Shown: piece after piece, positions 9,103-15,784 of the stretch
Position numbering within the stretch: the stretch's first letter is position 1
How the letters are laid out: each line of letters opens with the position of its first letter
Assembly: GCA_964649825.1 (NCBI GenBank)
Contig: CAZYQW010000011.1
Span: forward strand, 1-19,120
DNA length: 19,120 bases
Reading direction: 5' to 3'
Origin: CAZYQW01 sp964649825
Lineage (GTDB): Bacteria; Planctomycetota; B15-G4; JADJEK01
The notes under the pieces: model-generated
Database searches by the model: none
Told to the model about the DNA's origin: nothing
What the model saw: only the letters and a program-made list of their open reading frames with translations
Program-made: the position numbers and the translations under genes

Positions 9103-9582
9103 TCAGCCGCAGCACTTCTTGAACTTCTTGCCGCTCCCGCACGGGCAAGGATCGTTGCGGCCGACCTTCGTCGCCGCCTTCAGGCGCGGGGCGGCGGACC
9201 GGCGGAAATCGAAGTACCAGCGGCCGTCCTGCCTCGCGAACCGAGCTTCCTCGTGGTGGTCGAAGTCCTGGTCCTGCTCGGCGTAGTGCGCAATGAACTC
9301 GACGAGACCTTCGTCGTCGTCCGGCCCGCCCCCCTCGGTGCGCAGGATCTCGAGCCCTTTCCACGTCGCGCGCTCCGACCACTGCTTCACCGACTCGCGA
9401 TCGACGCGGTCGACCTGGTCGGGCTTCGTGGTGTCGATGATGTAGTCGATCGCGTGCTCGGTGAACGCGGTGTACCGCGACCGCATGAGCTCTTCCGCGG
9501 TGCCCGCGGCGCGTTCGCCGCGGATCAGGGGGCCGCAACAGTCGTCGTGCGTTCTCGTCGAGCCGCAGGGGCAGTTCGTCAT
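9103..9582 (-). CDS. YchJ-like SEC-C zinc-binding protein
   Basis: Predicted 159-residue cytosolic protein of the YchJ/UPF0225 family. An N-terminal SEC-C-like cluster has Cys4, Cys6, Cys15 and Cys16 (CPCGSTRTHDDCCG), the middle has the family block ELMRSRYTAFTEHAIDYIID (31-50), and the C-terminus is a canonical SEC-C motif with Cys146, Cys148, Cys157 and Cys158 (NDPCPCGSGKKFKKCCG). SEC-C motifs bind zinc and occur in SecA and other partners. YchJ's own role is unknown. Length matches the family, and the middle (51-125) resembles an NTF2-like fold. A Shine-Dalgarno GAGG lies about nine bases before the ATG. It follows the sulfatase-like gene on the same strand after 118 bases, which hold a GGGGCGCCCC palindrome at 9599-9608, so it may have its own promoter. 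Confidence 0.92.
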   Translation of the reverse strand: MTNCPCGSTRTHDDCCGPLIRGERAAGTAEELMRSRYTAFTEHAIDYIIDTTKPDQVDRVDRESVKQWSERATWKGLEILRTEGGGPDDDEGLVEFIAHYAEQDQDFDHHEEARFARQDGRWYFDFRRSAAPRLKAATKVGRNDPCPCGSGKKFKKCCG

Positions 9583-9700
9583 ACGTTTGGACCTCGAGGG
9601 GGCGCCCCGAGCTGGATCCGTCAGGGTTCGCGCACGATAACTTCCCGTCGCGAGCGAGGCATCAGCGTTCCCGGCTGGTTTCCGGTTCGTCCGGCGCTCC

Positions 9701-11101
9701 CTATTCGCCGACGTAGCCCATCTCCCGCAGCACCTCCAACTGCTCGGGCGTCGTGTCTGTCTCGACCTCCCGCGTGTTCATCTCGCGCCAACGGTCGATC
9801 GCGGCGCGCAGTCGATCGCGAAGCTCCCGCCGCTCGCTCACGAGGTCGCGATCCTCGTACGGGTCGTCGCGGACGTCGAACAGCAGCTCCGGCTCGGCGT
9901 CCTCGGGACCGAGGAGATACAGGTCGCGTGGCTGCACGACGAGCTTCGTTCCCGCGTCGTCGACGACGGCCGTGGCGCCGTGGCCGTGCGCGAACACGTG
10001 ACGCCGTCCCGGCACCGCGCCGCCCGCGAGGCTCTCGCCCTGGAGGTGCGGGCGCCGATCGATCCCGAGCGCGTCGAGGATCGTCGGGTAGACGTCGAGG
10101 TTCGCGGCCAAGCCGTCGCGGGCTTCGCCGGCGGGCACACCAGGCCCCGACAGCACGAGCGGCGTGCGCCAGAGCTCCTCGTAGTACCAGGGCCGATGCC
10201 CCGCGCCGAACAGGTCGCGCACCCCTTCCGGCAGACGCCCCTCCTTCTCCACGATGCCGGTCACGAGCCGCGGCTGCTTCCGGTGCTCGAACAGCATCTC
10301 GCCGTGGTCCGAGCAGACGATGACGAGGGTCCGATCGAGCTCGCCCGCGCGTTCGAGGAGGTCGACGATCTTTCCGACGCCCTCGTCCGCGGCGCGGACC
10401 TCGCCGTCGTACAGGTTGCTGCCGAGGTTCATCAGCTCAACCGCCTCTTCGAACTCGAGCCCGGGCGGTCGATCGGTGTAGCGGGCGAGCTCGGGAAGCG
10501 CGGCGCGCCACCGTTCGGTCAAACGTCCGAGGTCCTCCCTCGGGCCGTGGAACAGTTGGTGGCGCCGCTCCGGCGCGTACGGCTGGTGCGGATCGATGAA
10601 CTGCACCCACGCGAAGAAGGGCGTCGCCTCCGCGCGCGCCCGATACCAGCGCCGGAACGCGTCCGCGACCTCGTCTCCCCGGGCCTGCGGCACCGACTCG
10701 AACCGATCGAAGCCCCGTTCGAAGCCCCGCTCGAGCGTCAGCGTCGGGTTGGCGATGAACGCGGCGGTCTCGAGCCCGTGCTCCTTCAGCGTCTCGGCGA
10801 GGACGGGGAACCGTCGCGGCAGCGCCGTCTCGGACTGCGTCACCCAGACCCCGCTCATCAGCGAGATCATCGAGGGCACCGTCCAGCACGACTGCGGACG
10901 GTTGTCGCGGTAGAGGGTGCCACGCGCGGCGAGCCGATCGATGCGGGGCGACGTGCGGCGGGGATAACCGTAGCAACCGAGTCGATCGGCGCGCAGCGTG
11001 TCGACCACGAGGAGGAGCACGTTCCGCGGCCGCTCACGCGGCGGCTCGGCGCACGCGAACGCCACGACGAGGAACACGAGCGGGAACCAACGGCTCCTCA
11101 C
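9701..11101 (-). CDS. Sulfatase-like hydrolase (alkaline phosphatase superfamily), probable lipoprotein
   Basis: Predicted 466-residue exported enzyme. The GTG start at 11101 overlaps the upstream stop by four bases (GTGA), and the N-terminus MRSRWFPLVFLVVAFACAEP looks like a signal peptide, possibly lipidated at Cys17 (the lipobox is imperfect). Sulfatase-fold features are NVLLLVVDTLRADRLG (27-42, Asp34), SCWTVPSMISLMSG (71-84), DPHQPY (170-175) and SDHGE (264-268), then GHRPWYYEELWRTPLVLSGPGV and a terminal LREMGYV. At the position that in true sulfatases is the formylglycine Cys/Ser of C-x-P-x-R, this protein has Thr74 and lacks the Arg. It may therefore be a phosphoester or phosphonate hydrolase, or a member of a Thr-type subgroup that is not a sulfatase. 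About 27 residues are inserted between DHGE and the GHRPWYYEEL block (roughly 274-300). Cellular location (periplasm or outer face) is inference. Confidence 0.87.
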   Translation of the reverse strand: MRSRWFPLVFLVVAFACAEPPRERPRNVLLLVVDTLRADRLGCYGYPRRTSPRIDRLAARGTLYRDNRPQSCWTVPSMISLMSGVWVTQSETALPRRFPVLAETLKEHGLETAAFIANPTLTLERGFERGFDRFESVPQARGDEVADAFRRWYRARAEATPFFAWVQFIDPHQPYAPERRHQLFHGPREDLGRLTERWRAALPELARYTDRPPGLEFEEAVELMNLGSNLYDGEVRAADEGVGKIVDLLERAGELDRTLVIVCSDHGEMLFEHRKQPRLVTGIVEKEGRLPEGVRDLFGAGHRPWYYEELWRTPLVLSGPGVPAGEARDGLAANLDVYPTILDALGIDRRPHLQGESLAGGAVPGRRHVFAHGHGATAVVDDAGTKLVVQPRDLYLLGPEDAEPELLFDVRDDPYEDRDLVSERRELRDRLRAAIDRWREMNTREVETDTTPEQLEVLREMGYVGE

Positions 11102-12939
11102 GGCGTCCCGCCCGCGACGATCGCGCGCGCGCCGTCGATGACGCGATCCCAGTCGAACGCGGGGCCCGGATCGACCTTCTCGTCCTGAACGTGGTAGTGG
11201 CCGATCAGGCCCGAGTACGCTTCGAACTCCGCGTCGTCGAGCACTCGATCGACGACGCGGCCCGACGCGTCGCGCGGCGCGCGGAGCTCGATCCGCGGGA
11301 GGACGCGGGACAGCGTCGCGACGAGCCGCGTCAGCGCCTCGTACTGAGCGTCGGTGAAGTCGTGCTGCCAGAGGGTCCGCCCCTGGATCTCGCCGGCGAT
11401 CGGCGCCGGTCGGCTCGGACGGAAGCGGACGCCGTCGAACCCGGACGAAACGGCCAGCGACGTGGGGATCGTCAGGTACGCACCGCCGGCGTCCTCCGCG
11501 TACCACTCGCGCAGCGCCTCGTGATCGGGCTCCCCGTACGCGCCGATCTGCGCGATCTCGATCCCGACCGACCGCGAGTTGGCCTTCGTCGCGTGCCACG
11601 CCTTCTCCTTCAGGTCGAGCGTCTGATAGATCGTGCCGTCGACGTCGAGGAGGAAGTGCACCGACAGGTGACGAAGATCCTGAAGCACCTTGAAGCACTG
11701 GCGCGACGTACCGCAGACGTCGTAGTGGAGCACGAACTGATCGACGACGTCGCGAAGCTCCGCGAGCTCCCAGCCGCGCTCCTCGACCCGGCGCAGGAGC
11801 GCCTCCTCCACGCCGGCGCTGCGCGTGCTGAAGCGCGGCGCGGGTTCGAGCCGCTTCGGATCGACGTCGTCGCCGAGCTCGCGCGCGAACCTCGGCCGCG
11901 ACGAGGACGCGTCGAAGCCGCCGGGATCGTTCCAGAGGACGACCTTCGTCCCCGCGTGGAAGAGCTGCCCGCAGACGACGATCTCCTCGCCGCGACGCGG
12001 CAGCCGGTCTCCCGGACGGGCCGTGGTCGCGAGCGGGGCGCAGGCCGACGCGACGAACGCCGCCATCACGAGCAACAAGAGCGCGAGCGGCGGGAGGCGC
12101 CGGCAGAGCGCCTCGCTGACCTCCCAGAGCCGCTCCGCCGCCGCGTCGTCGCGGGCGGCGGGCGCCGGCTCGACCTCGCGGCAGTCGCGGAAGTAGCGGC
12201 CGCTCGTTCCCTCGACGGCCGGGGACGTGGCCAGATGGATCGACGTGCGCGCGCCGGCCTCGGGGGACCCGAACGGCAGGCGAAGGAAGAAGCGCACCCA
12301 CTTCGGCAGGCCGAAGAACTGGCCGAGCAGACCGGTCGCGATCACCCCCGGATGCAGCGCGTTCACGGCGACCGGGACGCCCGCGAGGCGCCGGGCCAGC
12401 GCGCGCGTGAAGAGCAGGTTCATCAGCTTCGTGCGACTGTAGACCGCGATCGGCGCGTAGCCCCGCTCCGACTGGACGTCATCGAAGTCGATCGTCGCGC
12501 GCCGGTGGGCGTTCGACGCGACGTTGACGACGCGCGCCGCGCCGCCCTCGACCAGGCACGGAAGCAGCCGCCGCGTCAAGTGGTGGTACGCGAGATGGTT
12601 CACCGCGAACTGCGTCTCGAGGCCGTCCGCCGTGACCGTCCGGCGTCGCGGCATGACCGCGGCGTTGTTGACGAGCACCTGGAACGGGCCGACGTTCGTC
12701 GCGATGCGCTCGGCCAGGCGCTCGATCTCGTCGTGGATCGACAGGTCGGCCACCTCGAGCCTCACGTCCACGTCGGGTCGACCCGACGCGTCGCGCACGT
12801 ACCGCCGCGCCGCTTCTCCGCGTCGCGAGTCGCGGCAGACCAGGACGACCCGAGCCCCGGCCCGCGCCAGGCCCAGCGCGGTGGCGCGTCCGATTCCGGC
12901 GTTCGCCCCGGTCACGATGCAGGTCGAGATCGTGGTCAT
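11098..12939 (-). CDS. Fused short-chain dehydrogenase and membrane-anchored AmpD-type amidase
   Basis: A single open frame of 613 residues with two unrelated enzymes. Residues 1-278 are a retinol-dehydrogenase-like SDR: TGANAGIG (10-17), NNAA (91-94), Ser142 in NVAS and YSRTK (Tyr167, Lys171), ending WEVSEALC. Residues 279-300 are Arg-Arg plus a hydrophobic stretch (RRLPPLALLLLVMAAFVASA, then Cys300), as in a lipoprotein signal or anchor. Residues about 315-613 are an N-acetylmuramoyl-L-alanine amidase of the AmpD/Amidase_2 type, which cleaves peptidoglycan side chains: FVLHYD (His405), GIEIAQ and GHYHVQDEKVDPGPAFDW (His581, Lys588, Asp590), the zinc ligands and catalytic Lys. No stop or good start lies between the parts; the nearest is TTG at 12078, giving a poor signal peptide. 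Either a true fusion or an in-frame loss of a stop is possible. The GTGA overlap couples it to the hydrolase gene. Confidence 0.85.
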   Translation of the reverse strand: MTTISTCIVTGANAGIGRATALGLARAGARVVLVCRDSRRGEAARRYVRDASGRPDVDVRLEVADLSIHDEIERLAERIATNVGPFQVLVNNAAVMPRRRTVTADGLETQFAVNHLAYHHLTRRLLPCLVEGGAARVVNVASNAHRRATIDFDDVQSERGYAPIAVYSRTKLMNLLFTRALARRLAGVPVAVNALHPGVIATGLLGQFFGLPKWVRFFLRLPFGSPEAGARTSIHLATSPAVEGTSGRYFRDCREVEPAPAARDDAAAERLWEVSEALCRRLPPLALLLLVMAAFVASACAPLATTARPGDRLPRRGEEIVVCGQLFHAGTKVVLWNDPGGFDASSSRPRFARELGDDVDPKRLEPAPRFSTRSAGVEEALLRRVEERGWELAELRDVVDQFVLHYDVCGTSRQCFKVLQDLRHLSVHFLLDVDGTIYQTLDLKEKAWHATKANSRSVGIEIAQIGAYGEPDHEALREWYAEDAGGAYLTIPTSLAVSSGFDGVRFRPSRPAPIAGEIQGRTLWQHDFTDAQYEALTRLVATLSRVLPRIELRAPRDASGRVVDRVLDDAEFEAYSGLIGHYHVQDEKVDPGPAFDWDRVIDGARAIVAGGTP

Positions 12940-13053
12940 TGTCTCGCGACGAATCCTAGGAAACCGGGATGACCCTCGGAAACCGGCGTGGATGGTATCG
13001 TGGGCGGGCCTAGATCTGCCTCGAGCAACTTGATCAACCGCTTCGGAGTCATC
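12940..13053. promoter_or_regulatory. Divergent promoter region with a 9-base direct repeat
   Basis: These 114 bases separate the divergently transcribed SDR-amidase and propeller-like genes. GGAAACCGG occurs at 12959-12967 and 12978-12986, a perfect direct repeat with 19-base spacing. It resembles an ECF-sigma -35 (GGAAC) and would place a CGTGG about 16 bases after the second copy, which might be a -10. The match is only suggestive. GGAG five bases before 13054 decides the start of the plus-strand gene. Confidence 0.35.
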
Positions 13054-14733
13054 ATGCGAATCCTCGTGCTCGGTCTGAGCCTGTCCATCCTGTCCGTTCC
13101 GCCACTGATCGCGCAGCAGGTCGAACATCGCGCCGAAGTGAACGCGCGCGGTTTCTTCGTCGTCGAGTCGGCGAGCCCGGGGGCCCCGACCGTCGGCCAG
13201 CCGGGAAGCGCGATCGCGACGTCGCCCAACCCGAACCCGAGCGCGGGCGGGCTGCGATGGACCTACCCGAATCCGGTCGGGATGCCCTGGATCACGCAAT
13301 CGACGTCGGTCGGCAACGACGGCACGTTCGCGTGGCTCGGACAGAACCTCAACTTCGAGCGCGTGACGATGGCGCAGACGACCGACCATCAGGTGCCGGC
13401 CTTGCCCGTCTACGAGAGCATGTTCATGGTCGCGCCGTTCGCCGACGTGTTCGTCGCCGCCGCGGACCGGGCCGAAGGATGCGCCGTCCTCTGGATCGAC
13501 CCGGTGAACGCCCTGCGCGAGATCCGCTACCACAGCGGCTTCCAGGCGCTGCCGCTCGCGTCCCGCACCGACCGGCCGGGACAGGAGATCGAGATCACCG
13601 CGGATGGTTCGGTCGTCGCCGTCGGCTACACCGACGTGAACAGCCTCGCCGCGGTCGACCTCTACGACTCCAGCCTGGCGCTCCTCGGCACGCTGACCGG
13701 CACGATCCAGACGTTCCGCGAGCACGAGATCTCCGGGGACGGCTCGACGGTCCTGATTGCGAGCCAGACCGACAACTTCGTGTTCGACGTCGGAACGTCG
13801 ACCATGACCTTCCAGGACTCGACGACCGTCTCGCACGACGCCCACGCCATCGACTTCGACGGCGACACGTGGGCACGCGGCGGGTTCGACGTGGGCGCGT
13901 GGAAGAAGGGCGTGACCACGTACACGCGCGTCCTGACGTACAACGACCCCAACCTCGGGTTCCCCGTCTACACCGCGTGCGGCCTGTCGGCGGACGGCTC
14001 CACGTTCGCGGTGTCGGCCTACGACGCGACCGACAGCAACCAATTCCGCGTCTACTGCTTCGCGCTGACGCCCACGTCGTCGTCGCTCCTCTGGACGTTC
14101 GCGCACACGAGCACGGGCGGCCTGCAGAACGTGCCCCAGGCGGTCGAGGTCTCCGATGATGGCCGCATCATCGCGGTCGCGGCGTGGGGCGGGCAGTCGA
14201 ACGGTCAGCCCGAGGTGCTGGTGTTCGACCGCGACCTCGGGAACGTCCCGATCCAGTCGATCGATACGCCCGGCTCCGCGTTCACCTGCGACGTCTCGGG
14301 CGACGGCCAGTTCATCGTGGCCGGCACGAAGGCCGTCCACGCGAACACGAGCGGGAACGGCGGCGAAGGCTACTCGCTCGACGTCGGCGGCCAGGGTCTC
14401 TCGATCCGCGGCACCTCGTCGATCGGTCGCGACGTCGCCCTCGACCTCGGCGGCACGCCGGGCGAGCAGGTGCTCATCATGGCGAGCCTGAACGACCTGG
14501 CGACTCCCGTCGCGGTGCCCGGCCTGCGGGGCACGTTCGGCCTCGATCCGACCCTCTTCATCCTGCTGCCCTTCCCGGTCGGGAGCATCCCCGGGTCGGG
14601 GAAGCTGACGCTCTCGGCAATCGTGCCGAACGACCCGCTCATCGTCGGCGTGAACGTCTTCGTGCAGACCGCGCGGATCTCGGGACCGAGCGGATTCCTC
14701 GACAACGTGTTGAAGGTGCCGCTCACGCCGTAG
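13054..14733 (+). CDS. Secreted beta-propeller-like protein with planctomycete-type C-terminal module
   Basis: Predicted 559-residue exported protein of unknown function. The ATG at 13054 has GGAG five bases upstream and opens a clear signal peptide (MRILVLGLSLSILSVPPLIA, cleavage near residue 20); an in-frame start at 12988 has no such support. Residues about 60-440 are beta-rich with repeats such as EITADGSVVAVGY, EISGDGSTVLIASQ, GLSADGSTFAVSAYD, EVSDDGRIIAVAAWG and DVSGDGQFIVAGT, that is, the form xxSxDGxxxAVx expected of WD40/TolB-like propeller blades. Residues about 446-559 are a C-terminal module (LSIRGTSSIGRDVALDL, GLDPTLFILLPF, KLTLSAIVPNDPLIVGVNVF, LDNVLKVPLTP) that resembles the last third of the product at 2264-3460. 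No catalytic motif is seen. It is divergent from the SDR-amidase and convergent with the YigZ gene, so it is probably monocistronic. Confidence 0.85.
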   Translation: MRILVLGLSLSILSVPPLIAQQVEHRAEVNARGFFVVESASPGAPTVGQPGSAIATSPNPNPSAGGLRWTYPNPVGMPWITQSTSVGNDGTFAWLGQNLNFERVTMAQTTDHQVPALPVYESMFMVAPFADVFVAAADRAEGCAVLWIDPVNALREIRYHSGFQALPLASRTDRPGQEIEITADGSVVAVGYTDVNSLAAVDLYDSSLALLGTLTGTIQTFREHEISGDGSTVLIASQTDNFVFDVGTSTMTFQDSTTVSHDAHAIDFDGDTWARGGFDVGAWKKGVTTYTRVLTYNDPNLGFPVYTACGLSADGSTFAVSAYDATDSNQFRVYCFALTPTSSSLLWTFAHTSTGGLQNVPQAVEVSDDGRIIAVAAWGGQSNGQPEVLVFDRDLGNVPIQSIDTPGSAFTCDVSGDGQFIVAGTKAVHANTSGNGGEGYSLDVGGQGLSIRGTSSIGRDVALDLGGTPGEQVLIMASLNDLATPVAVPGLRGTFGLDPTLFILLPFPVGSIPGSGKLTLSAIVPNDPLIVGVNVFVQTARISGPSGFLDNVLKVPLTP

Positions 14734-14763
14734 AGGCGAGGCCGCCGTCGGACGTCGACCCTC

Positions 14764-15393
14764 TCAGGCGGGCGAGTCGTCGGTCACGACGACCGCCCGC
14801 CCTCTCGTTGCATCGAGCACCGCGCGCGCGAACGGGTCCCGCCGCGCGCGCGGCAGCCGCAGCCGGTGCACGACGACGTCGGAGAACTCCTCGCCGCGAC
14901 GTTCGACGAGGAAGCGGGGATAGAGGTGCTCGACCGCGCTCTGCTCCGGGTAGGCGAGCAGCACGCGGACGTGGACCCAGTCGATCCGCCGCGTCTTGGG
15001 CGCCCGCTCGAGCGCGTCCTTCACGCAGCCGCCGTACGCTCGCACGAGACCGCCGGTGCCGAGCTTCGTGCCCCCGAAGTAGCGCGTGACGACCGCGGCC
15101 ACGTCGCCCACTCCGCCGTGGACCAGCGCCTGGAGCATCGGCTTGCCGGCGGTGCCGCTCGGCTCGCCGGCGTCGCTCATGCCGATCCGCGCGGTGCTGC
15201 CCGGCGGTCCGGCGAGGAACGCCCAGCAGTTGTGGGTCGCGTCGGGGAACTCGGCCGCGACATGACCGATGAACTGGTGCGCCTCGTCGACCGAGGCGAC
15301 GACGTCGACGGTCGTGATGAAGCGGCTCCTCTGGATGACAGCCTCGTCCCGGAAACGCCCGGCGAGGATCGCATAGCCCTCGTCCGCGGTCAT
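14764..15393 (-). CDS. yigZ: YigZ/IMPACT-family protein
   Basis: Predicted 209-residue cytosolic protein of the YigZ (UPF0029/IMPACT) family, close to the usual ~205 residues. Conserved blocks seen are RSRFITTV (22-29), DATHNCWAF (51-59), DAGEPSGTAGKPMLQAL (74-90) and VVTRYFGGTKLGTGGLVRAY (101-120), followed by a C-terminal ferredoxin-like domain with a divergent sequence. The bacterial role is unproven; the eukaryotic relative IMPACT regulates the Gcn2 kinase, and the YigZ structure suggests nucleic-acid or ribosome contact. I start at ATG 15393; the Shine-Dalgarno is poor, and the frame stays open upstream to a TTG at 15546 through MGCARCPKYGKYAYAR (from 15516), with only one CxxC. That upstream part may be read-through of non-coding DNA. 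It converges with the propeller-like gene 30 bases away. Confidence 0.92.
   Translation of the reverse strand: MTADEGYAILAGRFRDEAVIQRSRFITTVDVVASVDEAHQFIGHVAAEFPDATHNCWAFLAGPPGSTARIGMSDAGEPSGTAGKPMLQALVHGGVGDVAAVVTRYFGGTKLGTGGLVRAYGGCVKDALERAPKTRRIDWVHVRVLLAYPEQSAVEHLYPRFLVERRGEEFSDVVVHRLRLPRARRDPFARAVLDATRGRAVVVTDDSPA
14767..14801. terminator. G+C-rich stem-loop at the convergent gene ends
   Basis: GGCGGGCG (14767-14774) pairs perfectly with CGCCCGCC (14794-14801), and GTCGT/ACGAC can add an inner stem. It lies 34 bases after the stop of the plus-strand gene and inside the last codons of the YigZ gene, so it could terminate plus-strand transcription. No T run follows (CTCTCGTTGC), so any termination would probably rely on Rho. 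Confidence 0.35.
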
Positions 15394-15784
15394 CGGAGGT
15401 TGTCGTTGGAGTTCACGGCGCGTTCCCGGTCCGGGGGGTCTCGATCGAGGATCCTCGCACGGACGGGGCCGCGCGTACGCGTACTTCCCGTACTTCGGGC
15501 AGCGAGCGCAGCCCATGATCCGATCGCTCACCCGCTTCGGTCCCAACGAAATCTGCCGGACCGTGGCGCAGGAACCGCACGTTCGCGGGCTCCTTCGAGC
15601 GAGATCGCATCGTTCGGTCGGCCGCGATCCGTCCTAACGATCTGCTCTTCCATGTCTTGAGAGTTCCATCCGATCGGCATCGCGTTTGCATCGTGGGCTT
15701 CCGTTTTCGCCCCGCCACCTCTGCCGCGTCCACGGTCAGCGCCGTGACGCTCGACGATCCCGCTGCCCGCAAGGAGCTCCGAGC
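15394..15784. other. Intergenic region between YigZ and the YVTN-propeller gene
   Basis: This 391-base divergent gap should hold promoters for both neighbours. I see no tRNA, riboswitch or strong -35/-10 pair. The part next to YigZ (15394-15546) is an uninterrupted upstream extension of that frame and contains the partly repeated GTACGCGTACTTCCCGTACT (15476-15495). Nearer the right-hand gene only the AAGGAG ribosome binding site at 15771-15776 stands out. Confidence 0.4.

Noticed and set aside
9599..9608. GGGGCGCCCC palindrome upstream of the YchJ-like gene as an operator
   Set aside because: It is a short, purely G/C palindrome that is common by chance in this DNA and has no second copy, so I mention it only in the gene entry.
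11191..12972. A 593-codon plus-strand frame across the SDR-amidase
   Set aside because: It is antisense to two enzymes with intact motifs and is Arg/Glu-rich without domains.
15394..15784. A tRNA or riboswitch in the largest intergenic gap
   Set aside because: I found no cloverleaf, no GTTCRANNC arm with pairing stems and no known riboswitch core on either strand.
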